64,000 nucleotides of DNA from Rotaria macrura (taxonomy: Eukaryota; Rotifera; Eurotatoria; Philodinida; Philodinidae), in the NCBI GenBank assembly GCA_900239685.1, contig OENT01000010.1:124001-188000 (forward strand), in the 5' to 3' direction. Each line of letters starts with the position of its first letter. The first letter of the stretch is position 1. Both the position numbers and the translations under genes were made by a program. Below the pieces are notes generated by a model. That model saw only the letters and a list, made by a program, of their open reading frames with translations. It did not search any database and had not been told where the DNA came from. Shown here piece by piece: positions 1 through 14,400 of the stretch.

Positions 1-892
1 AGTGACCCATCGCATATCCTGAAAATTTTAGCTGACGAGCATGGCCCTTCTTCGAGATATTCAGTTTTCAAGTAAAACTATGTCTTGGGAGTTCTCTTTT
101 TCAAATGGCTCCTTTTTGAGAATTCAATGTCCTGTAAAGAAAATATTCTTTAAAATATTTTGATTTTCCGATGCATTCGTGTTGCATAGTCTACTCTTTT
201 CAACGGTGAATTCCGTATCCTTTTATCGTGTTCCTGTCAAAATTTATTCGAAAAACAACCACGTGTCTTCTTTTGGCTTATTTGTTTTGTTGCTAAAGTT
301 GTTGTTTGAATTTATACATTACATGCAACTGATTGCAACTTGCTTTTTAAAGTAAAGGAAAAACGAATGAGAATACATTGGTTCTACTAGCATGACAATT
401 CAAAAGATGAGCGGTGCATGGACCAAGTGGGTTTTCTTTAGCGTGACCAGGTCAATTATAATCTCTGGTACCTAGTTAAATAATAGGAATCGTTCGTTTT
501 TAGTGATCTTTATTTGCGATAATCGAAAGTCTATTTTGATTTGATCTTGTATTGTTAATCAAAACATATGTAAATAGGCTAAAGTTCTTGTGTAGAAATT
601 GTCAATCTTTTTTATAAAAAGAAATATGATAGTTGTTAGTCAATTTTCAATCTGCCAAGTTTTTAAAAAAAGAATTTCACACAGAACAAGAAAAGAAAAA
701 TTGACGTAGTATAATGATCGTGAAAACTCAGTCTATACTCAGTAATCGAATTAATTTAGTTCTTTAAACCCATTTGATTGGTACTCAATAAATGGGTGGG
801 ACTGTTTGCGTTTCTACCCAAGCTCTTTGTGATGCTGGCATTTGCCAATGTTCAATCTAAGAAAAATAGAACAAGCAGAAAAATATATGAAG
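1..892. other. No gene recognised at the left edge
   Basis: This stretch is AT-rich, with frequent stops in all frames. I see no splice-linked coding exons, RNA gene or repeat that I can support. It probably holds the 3' flank of the PSMG2 gene, which ends just to its right. An open frame on the + strand at 778-996 lies antisense to the last PSMG2 exon and is treated as a shadow. Confidence 0.5.
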
Positions 893-1828
893 TCATTCGT
901 AGATTTTCATTAAATTTACTTGACACCATTTTTTCCATTGATTCAAACGAAACAATAATTCATTGGCATGTTGCACTTCTTGTCCAACATCGGTAAACGT
1001 AAGTAGAACAGTGATTGGTATTTGAGTTTGTTGTCTACAAGGAAAAGGACGCTGAAATTAAATATTGTAAATGGAACAAATTTTATGTTTACGCAGTATA
1101 AAATAATCGATTGGCAATACCACCACTAGCAATGTAGTATCGATCGCGATCTCGTACAATTTTATGGTGATGTTTATCATGACGTTCTTCTAATGCAGTC
1201 CAGCCTAATTCATTTGAATCTATCGTTGTTGATAAATATCGAAATTGTTCTCTAAGAAAAATAGTTCGATTAGAGTTTCTTTTTTTCTTCGAATCTTGTT
1301 TACTATTCCATACCCTGTTAATTGAACATCATTGCGTTCGACTGCATTAAATGCAGTTAAAACAATGATTTCTTTAAATTGTTCATTTTTAAAAAAATTT
1401 AAAAGTTCATCGACAAACTCTTGTCTTTTACCCGATACAATACTACCACGTTGTTGAATAACAAGTAATTTTAAATTTTCATCTTCATAAACTATGTCGA
1501 AAAGCAAGATTGAAAGCAATCAGTCTTTAATTTCTATTCTATTGATTGATGTTTCGATTTTACCTTCAATTCCAAATGCTAAATTGTCTCTATTTATACT
1601 TTCATATGGATCATAGGCAATGACCGGTTCTACACACATCCAATCCAATATATGAACACTCTTCATGTGTAAAGTATTAATTAAAATATCTATTGCCAAT
1701 TGTCCAACATGACAATGACAAATAGATGGCTAAACAATGACTAATTTCAAAATAGACAAAAAGAAAAGGAAAATTCTTACTAAAATTAATGTATATCCTT
1801 TCCAATTACGTTTTTCTATTCCAGTCAT
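893..1828 (-). CDS. PSMG2: Proteasome assembly chaperone 2 (PAC2/PSMG2)
   Basis: Chaperone that pairs with PSMG1 to build the 20S proteasome alpha ring in cytosol and nucleus (family knowledge). Five exons read on the minus strand: 1828-1781, 1729-1564, 1491-1314, 1251-1093 and 1034-893. All have GT..AG borders and introns of about 50-75 bases. They sum to 693 nt, 230 residues; human PSMG2 is 264. The start is the ATG opening MTGIEKRNWKGYTLIL, matching the human FTLLMPAV region. Other landmarks are HVGQLAIDILINTL (human NVGQLAMDLIISTL), ERNDVQLTG then FRYLS across an intron (human QRNDLQLRSTPFRYL), ASGGIANRLF (human PGGGITKTLY) and a final ITVLLTFTDVGQ block. It lies about 340 bp downstream of the PIEZO stop on the same strand. 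The tail after the last block is short. Identification rests on remembered human sequence and is strong. Confidence 0.9.
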
Positions 1829-2169
1829 TTTTTTCTCTCAATCTGAAAAGCAGAACACCTAAAGTCAACAATAGTTTTACAAAAGTTCAAAGTATGATGT
1901 ATATTTTATTTTAAACAATGGAATAGAAAAACCATGTACAATAACATCGTTTATACTGATCTTAATAATGTCATGATTGTAAACATTTACACATAAAGAG
2001 AAGAATGAATACTTTCTACATCGTATGATGAATGAAAATAGAGCAATAGTAATAACAATAGAAGTAATAAAGATAGTAACTACTGATGAGGACACTGATA
2101 AAACATATCACATTACAAAAAAAAGTAGTGATTATACATTCGCAGCAGTTTTTTTCCTATCATTGTGTT

Positions 2170-2419
2170 TCAGTTTATTTTTGGTTTTGTAAATTTTATA
2201 AGTGTTTCAGGCGAACGATATAAGAAAATGACTTTAGCAAAAAGTTGTTCTTCAATATATAATATATTATGTTCTCGAACCAAATAAATATCTTGTAAAA
2301 GTTGCCAAAAACGGTCCACATTGGGCAATTCATTAAACATAATGGTTTGACTTGTTTGCAAGACTGTACGTAACAACCGTGCAACAACAATTACAAATGT
2401 TGTATATAGACCAATAATC
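2170..2419 (-). other. PIEZO: PIEZO alternative terminal exon B (distal)
   Basis: The acceptor TTTTTCAATAG ends at 2420, and the exon is in the same phase as exon A. It gives RYG-IIGLYTTFVIVVARLL, then TIMFNELPNVDRFW, QLLQDIYLVREHN, FAKVIFLYRSPETLIKFTK and a TGA stop. This copy is closer to vertebrate Piezo1 (QDIFLVRE, AKLIFLYRSPETMIKWTR). AATAAA at 2174-2179 nearly overlaps the stop codon, so the 3'UTR could be very short or use a later signal. Confidence 0.9.
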
Positions 2420-5400
2420 CTATTGAAAAATAGAAGAGTAATTTAGATTAACATCAATTGTTTATTAATCTCTCTATCTTAACAAAAACGGCGAAAGAAA
2501 TACAAACTTTTTCTAACTACACAGTGAAAACAAAATATCGACAAGAAAAAAGAGAACACGCAAAAAAACACTATGTAGATGATTGATATATCTGAACAAG
2601 AAAAAAAAAGAAGAAAAACCAAGAGATTCGACTATTCTGTATTTGTTGTCTCTCGTGTCCAATAGAGTAACACTTGAGGATTACGATAGATATAAATTAA
2701 ACGATCGAAAAAATCATTTTCAATAACATGTTCATGAACAGTTCGTAATAGAGATATATCATTTAAAAAACGCCACAATGCATCAACTTGTGGTAGTTCA
2801 TCGAACATGATTGTATTCGTTGTACCAAATAATAGACCACGAATAAATGATGCAGCAACAGAAATAATTGAAATGTAGATACCAACAATACTACAGTGGA
2901 TTTATATGAGAGAGAAATAAATTTGTTTTTCTTTTGTTAATACTGCTAAAGCATTTACCATTAGAGAAAAAAGTCGAATGTCGAGCTTGTAAGAAGAAGA
3001 AGAACAAGCTACTATAACTATGATAATAATAATAGAAATTGAAGAAAAAACATGAGCAAAGAAGTCGAACATATCAATATAGAACAATACAGAAAAACGA
3101 AATGAACAATGCATGCGGTGAAACATTAGTTTATTAATTTTTGATTGAGCAAAGCTACTAGAAAAAAAAACTTTGTGAGAAACTTACCCATAACGAGTAA
3201 GAAATGAAATATTAGCTGGTGAAATTTTATCATTGAAAAAGATCATGGTCATATAATCCGGATTGATTGAACCTTAGAAGAAAATCAAATGTCATGTATT
3301 AATTCACGTCTTACAAGAATGCTCAACAATAGATTTGTAATGACAAATAAGTGTCAAGTATCAACGTAATTTGAACAAAAGCATTATTCTTTCACATTCG
3401 ATTCTAACGACCGAATCAAATCAAACTTTACTAGTTCGATTTCAGTTCAAGCATCTTTCTGTTTACTACTAGTGTCCTTTCCTATGGGATTTCATCATTT
3501 TTTTTTATTTTAAAAATTTAAAAGAGAACTGATTACCATACATTTAAATGTGTTGGACAATATCTTAGAAATATGCATGCATCTGAAAATGAATCGCAAC
3601 CTCTTCCAACTACTGAGTTGTTGGAAATTTTTTGATCACGTCTATCAGAAACGAAATAGCTGTTGATCCGATTTTCACATTTCAAGTCCGAACTGCGCCT
3701 TATCTAGAGATCTTATTCAAGATTGACAAGAAGGAACTTTATCTTAAAACATATTATGCATTTTGTCAAATCAATCTCGACTCAACTTTAATGTCCACTC
3801 TAAAAATATGTGAAAAGGCTGAGAAACAATGGTAATAGATGCCGAATGCAGGAAAATTCTTGTACAGATCCTTTATGCTTTACTTAAACTCGACAAACTT
3901 CAATATCCAGCTAGTTTTTCTAGTAGAATACTTTTCACACTAAGTTAATCAAACATGTTTTCAAGTACCATTTACTCTACATATGTATTGTTCATCCTCT
4001 TTGAATTCAGTTACAAAATAGGATCGAATAACTCAGTGAAGTAGTTAAGACCCAAGAAATTTTCCTTGAGAAGAAACTAAATTTTAGCAATGAGGCATGA
4101 CTGGAAAATTCTCTTCGAAAACTATCAAATTTGTGGCTCAGTCCTATCCGAAATACTAGAAGTATCCTTTTACAGTAGATAACGGTTATTGAAAGTTTCT
4201 GTAAAAAACGTTTTTATAGTCCATTCGTCAACAACTGTTTACGATATACATATTTTTTTGTCATATATGATCTGATGGCATTGTTTTCAATGATGATCGT
4301 GAAAAATTGTCACGAAGGAATATTGCTATGAGTTCAATCGCTTGTTTCTTTTGTCTTGAAGAATAGTAACAAATCAATTTTGATTTCACTTTAAATTATC
4401 TGACTAGAATGTGTGTGAAAAGTTTGATAATTCAGTTTGAAAATTTTTCGTTCGAAAATCGATCTTTTCGATTGCCATCGATCCATTGGGCATAGTCTAA
4501 ATTTGGCAAGAGAAGACCATTGAACGAATCCAAAATGAATGGCTAAACTGTAATTGATCCAACGAATGAAATAGATTCGACTCTACCAATGAACAATGCT
4601 TCGACAATTAGCGACATTTTTCTTATCGACCTGCTCATCAGTACTTACATGCTGGAGTGACTTTAAAGTCTGTACGATTTTCCTTCACTTCCCACCAAAC
4701 TTCAGTACTGTTCGGTATTGACCTAGTTCGATTGAGGCGTAGTGTTAAATTTGAATAATATTCAAAGGGGAAAACTAAATAGAATTATATCATAATTTAA
4801 AAACAAATGACTCCGTATCATAACAAGATACAGTACTGTTTTTTAATGGTTCAATATATGCTGGACTAGCTTTAGGCTTAACATGTAAAAATCGTGGTAG
4901 TAACTGATGAATTGTAAATTCTCTAGATAGAAAAAAGTATAATCAATAGATATAAATAATTAAAATGAAAATTTGACACAAATAATTGGCAAGTCACGTA
5001 CCTGGTTGTTCGTGACTCAAAGGTACCATTCAGTATTTCGATTAAAGTTGTTCGAATTCGTTGCTCATCAGCTGTAGTACCAATATCGACTGTCCTCTCT
5101 CCTGATACAACTGCTTCAATGTCTTCTGAATCTTCTCGATTTGGTGGATTACGCGTTATTGTATATGAAAATCGTACGGGTACTGTCCTATTCGATAGTA
5201 AATCTTCGATGACAATATCACGTATCGGTTGACTTATTGCCCATAGATTAACACTTGTTGCAAATAGATTCACACAGCGAATGTCTTTGGCATTGAAATC
5301 ACGTACAAATGCATAAGCAGTATCCTAAGGTTATATCGTAAAAATTAAGCAAAAACAAAAATTGAACATAAAAAACAAGCACTACCTCACTGGCTGCTGG

Positions 5401-8400
5401 AAAATCCGGTGAGTAAATTGCCCTACGTAGATTATTATAATCAGAAGATGAATACGGTACTATATCTTGAGCTTGTGCCGTCATTTCATAGATTGGCTAC
5501 GTAAAATGAAAATATACCAAGAGAGTTAAAGTGAAATAACTGGTAACAGCAAACGCTGGTCTTCTTACCAAATAGCCACCTAGTTTTATCTCAACGTAAA
5601 CTTCTGTTGGTGGATTTTGCTGATAAAATGATGAAGTTAATGAAAAAAATAATAATGGAAACCATATCAACAATATTAATAAAGCTAATAATGAACCACC
5701 GATCCCATATTTTGCTAGTTTTGTTCGAGGTAGACCTCGTTCTGTTGGATATCTCTAAACAAGCATATACAACAACAAAAACAAACGCTCATTGCATGAT
5801 TTATTCATTTTTACTTTTTCTGCCCATCGACCACACTTAAGTAAGTACACATTTGAATAAACATCTTCTAATTGTAACCAACTTGTTAGACCAAGTGATG
5901 TATCTGTAAAAATCCAATCCATAATTGTTCGTAATTCAAGTAAGAATGGAATTATTAAATAACTAAAAACAAAAATGAATTATATAATGATTAGAAAATC
6001 TATCTTATTTTTGCAATATTAGTCTTATAGAAATTCATACATTCGATATAAGATTTGATTAACATAATTAAAACGTTTCATAAGAAAATTTCCTGCAATA
6101 CGTTTCGGATAACCCAACCGTACTTGTATTGATGAATAACCAAAATAAATACATTTGAATAAATACCAGAACTGTGCTGCAACATTATCGCGAAATTTCC
6201 TAATTACAAAGAGAATAGTTCAATCTTTTCGATCAATTTTTCGTATTTTATTCTTCATACGTTCGAGTTATGCCAGGTAAAACAAAAAATAACCATATGT
6301 GTACAGATATAACTTGAAATAATTGAAAGAATAATTTACCGCGTACATTACGTCGTAGATAAAGGGCACGATCAATTATAATCAATATAAATTGAACTAA
6401 TAGTATAACAAGAAAAGCCACTGGAACCTGTAATCATGTTTTCTAATCAAACATTGTTACATCAATTTTGTAATTTTACCTTATTTTCTTGTATTGTTTG
6501 CACAACATTTCCACCGCTATGTTCCTGATAAGAGCAAAAATAAGAGGTGTGTAATTTATTGTCTTAATAATACAATGAAGAAGATAAAAAGAGATCGGGT
6601 AAAAATGATAATAAATCCAATCCGGGTTAAAATTTCGTTTTAAATTCAATACTAGAATTCATTCATTCTATGTGATTTATTACCCTATGGTTTTTGTTTA
6701 TCGATAACTAGAAGAATTTATTAATTTTTTTTCTTAAGTTAAAGAAAAAGAAAGAACGGAAAAAAGGTATTATTTAAGCATACGTACACCAAATTGGCTA
6801 TAGAAGAAAATAACAATGATCATATTAATGAAATCACAGAAAAACATTGGTGCATAAACATCACGGACAAATAGTGCTTGTTTAAGTTGACGATAAAATT
6901 TTATGATTGGTTTCATATAATAACTATTGCTGAAAGAAACAAGACAATAAAAGATGAGTGTAAAAATAAAATAAACAACAACAAAATAACAAAAGTCACT
7001 AAGCTAAAAGAAGATTTAGTCATGCTCAGTTGTCAAAATCGATTTCTATTTGTCTTCAGATTCATACCTTATTTTGAATAGAAATCTGTTGGTAATTATT
7101 ACTTATAAAATAATAACGATTCATTTTAAAAATCACTCACCTTTTAATTCTTGATTTCGGTAATGGATTAGTCGATTGTTGTTGTTCTAAGTGGCCAGTA
7201 TCTATGATCATTGAACCTAAATATTAAGTTCATGGCATGCTACTGATATTGTAAATGTAAAAAGAAATTTTCCACGTGATAAAACTCTTTCCAAATGAAC
7301 ATGTTCTAATTTCGCTCTAAAATCGTCAGGGGCGTACCGAAGTCTCGAGAGCAGGGGGGCGTAACGACCCCGCATCTCAATATTTCAAAAGCAGGGGGGG
7401 CGTAAGGTCTTTATTCATATCAATTCAGCAACTAAAGTCCCCAGAAAAGAGCTTTTTCTCAGGTTTTTGTACCAAAAAAACAAAATTTTCAGAAGCAGGG
7501 GGGCTTTACACCCCCTCCCCCGGTCGGTACGCCCCTGAAAATCGTGCGTCGAAAATTTCAACTCAGATAAATAACTATGCAAACGAATACACTAGATTAC
7601 GAATGTCTTGAAAAGTTCACGCTCGTGAATAAATACTACAAGAAAACTTATTTTCAGTAAAAGGAACTCGCTGTACAGATGATTCTCAATTGCTTGCTTT
7701 TTTGTGAATTTTTAATAAAATGCCGTATCGAATTTTCTCATATGGGGCGTTAAAGTAAAAAGAAGAAAGATGACATTTAAAACTACTAGTAAAATTCATA
7801 ACTATTTTTAAATTATGTCTCTTCACCATGTTTCAAGCGCATATACATAGATAGCACAGCTCATCCGTAAATCAAATTGAATCGTTCGTTGTTTTTTTAT
7901 TTTTCACGATTAGTAAAATACTCATAATTAGATTTCAATGGTTCTATTGGAGTGAAGCCGATACTTTTTAATGTTGTTTTGAAAAGTTAACTACCTTTTA
8001 TCTCTAGAATGAAAAACTTACAACTCATAAATTAATATAGTCCGTTATATGCAGGCTGTACTCAATTACAAACATCTACTTCTAAAAAACATGTTGGTAG
8101 TTATGAATAGAGAGATTAATAAATGCTTCTAGTTAAAAGACATTTCTTTTTTGCCTATCGAAAAAAAGATGAAGTATAAACTTTAGCATACTACTCGGTG
8201 TTGATTGTTCCGACTTCCAAAGGCCAAGTTGCTACAAAAAGAAACATATCCATATGAAATTCGAACGCGTTCGACAATATATACTTTCAAAATTGATCGA
8301 TGAAGAAATAAAGATAAAAGTAAAAATAAGTCAGCAAGCGAAGTGGCATCTGGTTTTCGATCGATTCCAATGATGTTTATTGCAGCTAATGGACGAATGT

Positions 8401-11400
8401 CTGCTGCTTCAGCATTCCATGGATAAAATCGAAATTGAAATATATACTCAACTACAACCATGGCCTCTGTATATGTTAAAACAGTAATCCAATAATTTCT
8501 TGATGGTCGAGATGATAATGTAGCCCAAAGAAAGATTGATAATGGTAATGGCATCGATAAAAGTGCACCTGATGTTAAGTGATTTATAATCATAGCCGAA
8601 TAACATAGTAGTTGAGAACGAGACATTACAAAATAAAATAGCGAATCGCATAGCCTATAAAAACGTGAACGTTCACTTAAGTCGATTATTTTCGATGAAC
8701 TTCGACGATAAGCATCTCTAAAAATGAAAGAATAAAATAATCGAAAACCAAATGGAGAAAAAAATGTTACTGATTTAAACGATCACCACCAGCCACTGAA
8801 TCAATAGTATATATCGAATTCTAAACAAAGATTTGATTAAAGAATATTCTAACAAGAAAATATTGTATCAACATTTATTTACTTGATTACTACTGGTTTC
8901 CAATCGAATACGTTCATGTTGAAAAATTTTATCGTCCGATTTCATTTCAGCTAATTTTTTCGAAACTTCTCGATAATCACGTGAACTTTCATTAAATAAA
9001 TCAATTAAATAATCAATAATAATTTCGAAGATTTTCACAATTTTGTTTAGAATTTTCTTTCGTCTTGTTTTAGTTTTTTTTTCTAATACGAAAGAAAATC
9101 ATCAGAAAACGTCATCATAGAAACTCGAAAGTTATAATAAAAAGAAAAAGAAACATCGCAATTTACCTTTAGGTTCAACAGATGTTGTTGATTCATTAGT
9201 GGCTGAAGATGGTTGTACTGCAGTGGTTGTCGTTGGGAGAGGAGTTATTGATGCTGCATTTAATTCTTGACTATCTAATTCAATACCTGTCGATGTTCGA
9301 GGTCCTGTCAACATATTGAATCAAGGGAAATATGTATGAAATCATTGAAAATGAGCAGAATTTCATCTGTCCTCTAGCTTACTTGTAGGAGCACCAGAAG
9401 CATTATCGTCTTCATCATTCTCTGTTAAAACTTGAAGAATCTATTACAGAAAAAAGTAACGGTATTTCTAATCGTGCTTTTTTTATCATCGTTAGTAAAC
9501 CTGATCTTGAGCAGCCGTAGCTTCATCTTGTTTTACTTCCTCATCTGATTCATATTCAAACATATAATAATCAGCTGATCGAATAGCTATAATAATTTTT
9601 AAAAAAATGAATGCATAAGCATTGTTTTGTATTCTTGATATTCGGCTCACACAAACCTTCAAAATGTTCAGACGATTCTGTTAGTACTGCCATTCCTCTA
9701 CTATTCGATTGATTTAATTTTGATTGTTGTTCTTTTATACGTTTTAAATTTCGAGTTATTTTCGATACAGTTTGTTCTTCACGTTGACGATCTTCTTCCA
9801 TTCGTTTACGGGTTATTTCATTAAATAGAGCAGCACCTTGACTTGCTAACTTAGTTTGAGAACGAAGTTCAGTCACAATATGTTCCCAATAGTAAGTACC
9901 AAATATTCGTTTTTGCAATAATAAAAATATCATACAAAAGCCATCCCTACAGATAGTATGAAATTGTGATTTCAAAAAAATAAAAAGCAACGTATCAATC
10001 TATATAATGTTGTTAGATCTCACTATAAGACTGATATCAGAGAGCACATTGATTGTACAACTAGAGAACTATGATAATATTGTATGCTATAGTTCCTAGG
10101 AGTAAACTAACATATAACAATAAATGTAGACCGAAATTTTGAAAAGGAAGACCAAAATGCCTTTCTCAATAAATTTTTTATTTTAACATTTCATCGGTGA
10201 GTAGAGCTGCTGTTTTTTGAAAAGCTGAATCGACCGATAAAAAAATATATTTATTATGGCTTTCTTTTTGTCAATTTTGAGACAGGAAAACTTTCGGATC
10301 AAAGAAAATTTACTATTAATTTTAAGCCGCCTTTTCTTATGATATGCCATGATTCAAGATTGCTATGATCGCTAAGATATCGTTTTATTCCTATTCTATC
10401 CAGATGATTGATATTCTCGAGCGTGTAATTGTATTCTCATAACAATTATCATGTTGAAATTACCTTCTATGCTATTCAGTTATTGATTCAGAGTTATGAC
10501 ATATTAACATGAAAGTCTTCTTGTTCAATTTCATTATCAATCAAAAATAAATCGTTTGGTCTAACTCATTCTTATAAAAACGAGAATCTACTTTTCACTT
10601 CAATCATGTTATCAGATTCTGTACAGTCAGTGAACACGATCGATAGGAAAAGTATCGATTCAATCGACTTATCCTGATGAAACCATTATATTTACATGAA
10701 TAGACTGGCATCAGATGCACTGTGATCACATTGTTCGGTGACACCTAGAATATAAATAAGAGATGAAAACTACTACTACAAACAATGATAAGCGAGCATA
10801 TCTAATCATATGTACCCAAATAGGATGCAGAACACGTATTTGTGGGTTTAAAGTGAGAGTTCAAACATGGTACAAATAAATCCACTAATGTACAAAATAT
10901 AGACGTGCGTGATGCCATCGTACAAGTTGACGATGGATAAAGAAATATACAAAGTGCGACCTAGAGAAAAATCAAGAAAACAAACATCATATTTCAAGAA
11001 TTTCATCCAAAGAAATAGAAAGAAACATGCGCTACACAATACAGTCGTTATATTCCAAGAAAAGAAGACCTCTACATTGAAGAATAGAAAGTATGAAGAA
11101 AAAAACCATGAAATAAGAACCTGTGGATGGATTATTACTACTATTATTAAGTCTTTGAATGACTGATTTCAAACAATCTATTGCAAAGATTTGCTGTATG
11201 ACACATATAGATGATAGATAGCCAACACAAGCAGCTATCTGAAAGTATTTTTTTATCTCTCTTTTAGTCCATTGTAATTATTGTTATATGAAAAAAGTAG
11301 ATCCTTCTTTTTACATACCTGTAAGCATGTTTTTATGAATATAACAAGAAAGCAATAATAAATTAGATAATTCCATCTAAAAAAGAAATGAAATGTTTTT

Positions 11401-14400
11401 TGGAAAAAAAACCCTAAGTAAAAAGGCAAGGATAAAACGATTTCACATACGATTGAAACATGAATTTAATTCGTTTTGTTAAAAAATCTTGCCCATACCA
11501 AAGAAAGTAAAAACATGCAATAAGATAGCCGAGACCAAGTAAACTAACTCGTGTTGTACCAGCAAGATAAACAATAGATAAAACAATCCATACACCATAC
11601 ATGAAAATGGCATATTTAATATGATCAAGTCCATGTCGTTTATTTGTTACAAAGTCCCATGTTGGATTGTTTTTATAAATATCATCATCGTAAATTATTT
11701 CACGATTTGATCCACCAGCATCAGCATAAACACGATCTTTTTCATTTGTTTCATACCCAAATACACGCCATTGTTGATATGTAAAAAGAAGTTGAAAAAA
11801 ATCGGCTAAAGACAAAGAATTTCCAGTACAAACAAAAGTGAACTGTGCATGCATTTACTGAATAGTTGTGTTGCAATCGGTGGATTTAGATAATCAGGCA
11901 AATAAAGCCAACGTTTTAATTGTGACCAACCTTCTATGTTGACATTTGCCCATGGATACTCTAAAAAAAATTGAAGATTTATTTCGATTTCGATCGATGT
12001 TATTTTATAGTATTTGAATGTTTTTTTAGCACATATTTCTTGTATCTGAAAAAGCTTGAGAAATCTCTGATTGGATTTTTCGATGTTAAGAATATATTTA
12101 TAGGCATGACGCAAATCATCACTGAAATATAAGTAGATTTCTTCTTGTCGATCAAACGACTAGAAATAGAGATTATCATCAAATGAAGCCATACATGTTT
12201 CCATCTTGCACGTACTCAGAGTGCTCTAGTCTAATATTCTATGACATACTTCGTTCGTTTGATTGACTACGATAGCAAGATCGAATATGTCTATGTTGTA
12301 GTACTCACCAAAACAAAGAAATGGTGGTGCACCGATAACACTCAAGTATTGCAATGTAAATGAACTAATTTGAAAAAAAATATAAATAAGCCATAATCGT
12401 TTTATGGTTTGTCGTCTTGAAATTAAAAATAGACCAAGCCATATTGCATAAAAAACAGCTATTACATCAAGACGCACGGAAATCACGATTATTGTTATTA
12501 TATGACATATCTAAACAAATAAATAACAGAGTAGTGAAAAAAACTAGTCCGATGAATCATAGATCATAGTTCTGTCCTCTGTGTGTGTATAAATGTAGAA
12601 TATCTTGTTTTCATTTTTTTTTGTTCAAAAAGAATGAAGAAACCATTATGAGATGTGATATGATGAGACCAACAGGCAAGTCTCTTATCTAATAGATCGA
12701 AAAAATCAATTGGTTGATAGAGTAGATATTTATTTATAGAATATAATCTTGACTCATGTGTTGTAGCTTTTATTTCATTTGAATGTATGATGGAAATTCT
12801 TTACATAGATTCGAACAGATTGAAAATATCTCATTTTAATTGATTTAATCGATTTTCTTTGCAATGAACAAACTTGATAATACAAATCGTGGGATTGAAT
12901 TTTTTTTCCGATGACAAGATTGTCAATTGAAAAAATTCAAGTAGCTTTCGGCTGACATACCATGAAACATACATATTGATAAGAAGACTTAATACACACC
13001 GGTGATCTCAAATAATAGAAAGATTTCATATAAAGTCAAATATTAACCGAATTTTTTTTTCTAATCTCACATGCTTCTACTACAAGAAGATGTATAGCCT
13101 CAATAAAACTTTAATCAATTGAAAACTTCTTCTTACATAATAATCGAACTTTTGTTTCTTACCTCTAAACCAAATCGATAGAAAACAAAATTAGTTAAAT
13201 ATTTCAAGAAATCGACAACACTTTGATCAGCTTGTTGATAACTAACAATATCATATTCATATGTGTTATCTTGAGGATTTTTCAATGCAAATGGTTCAAA
13301 TAAAATCGGAAAACGATTTTCCATTATATGAACATTAAAATGAACTGATAATGTTAAACGACGATGTCGTTGTCGATATCGTGCTATTGCATCCATAGTT
13401 GAAACAATTGTTAATAATATATATACCTAAGAAACGAAAGCTATTGACAATTAAGTTTCTTCTTCTTCTTCCAAATATATATATTTATATATATAAGATA
13501 TTCATTTTTATTTACGTTAACAAGTTTATCAATACTTGATGTCAATTCGAGACCAAACCATTTTGCTGTATCATTAGGTATTACATTCGAATTAGAAACA
13601 ATGGTTACATTTTGATCATTCTAAATTTATCATTTCAACATGTATCATGATATGTCAATTTTTTTTATCAACTTACTTGAGAACAGTTATTAAGAAAAAT
13701 TTGTTTTTCAATTATTTCTTGTTTAGCTATTTCCAATTGATAACACATAGATGCAAGAATATAAATGCCAGCAGTAATTATTGATAGTAACCGAACAATC
13801 GACTGAAGACGTAATGATGTTAAACCAAGTAAAGTTAAAATAATTAATGATACATTAAATGCACAAGTCTATAAAAGTGAAAAACAATTTGACGAAAACC
13901 AGAGACAAGGCGAATTATTTTTTCATTTTACTCTGGTTAATGAAACAAGAACCATTGTAAAAAGAACAAGTTTGAAGGAATGTAATTCAGCAAAACGCCA
14001 ACTATAGTAGATCATTTGTTTGTATAAACGATTTACACGAAAGTAAAATTTATATAATGATTCTTGCCAAGTTTTTGCTTCACTATTTGATATTTGTTGA
14101 CTATGAGAGCTGTTAACATTTTCAGTATTTTCTAAGCAGAAGAAAAGAAAATGCATAAAACGTACTAAGATCGAAAAAATTAACCCGATGAGCAAACAGA
14201 CTTTACCTTTAGCATAAGCATGAATATCTTTCAATGTAGCATTCACTGGACCTTGCACATTTTTATCACTACAAAGTAGAAGCCAATTCTTTTTTCGCTA
14301 CGGAAAAATTCAAGGATAAAAATCTATAGAGTTTCTATAAAAAGTAATTATCACGTTCTAACCGTAGTGAATACATAGAATAATCATATACATTGGACTA

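Noticed and set aside
1877-2095. Hydrophobic 72-codon frame between PIEZO and PSMG2
   Set aside because: Could pass for a membrane peptide, but there is no splice link or family match. AT-rich DNA often reads as hydrophobic.
10909-11166. 85-codon + strand open frame
   Set aside because: Lies antisense in a PIEZO intron and reaches the exon near 11.2 kb; a shadow.
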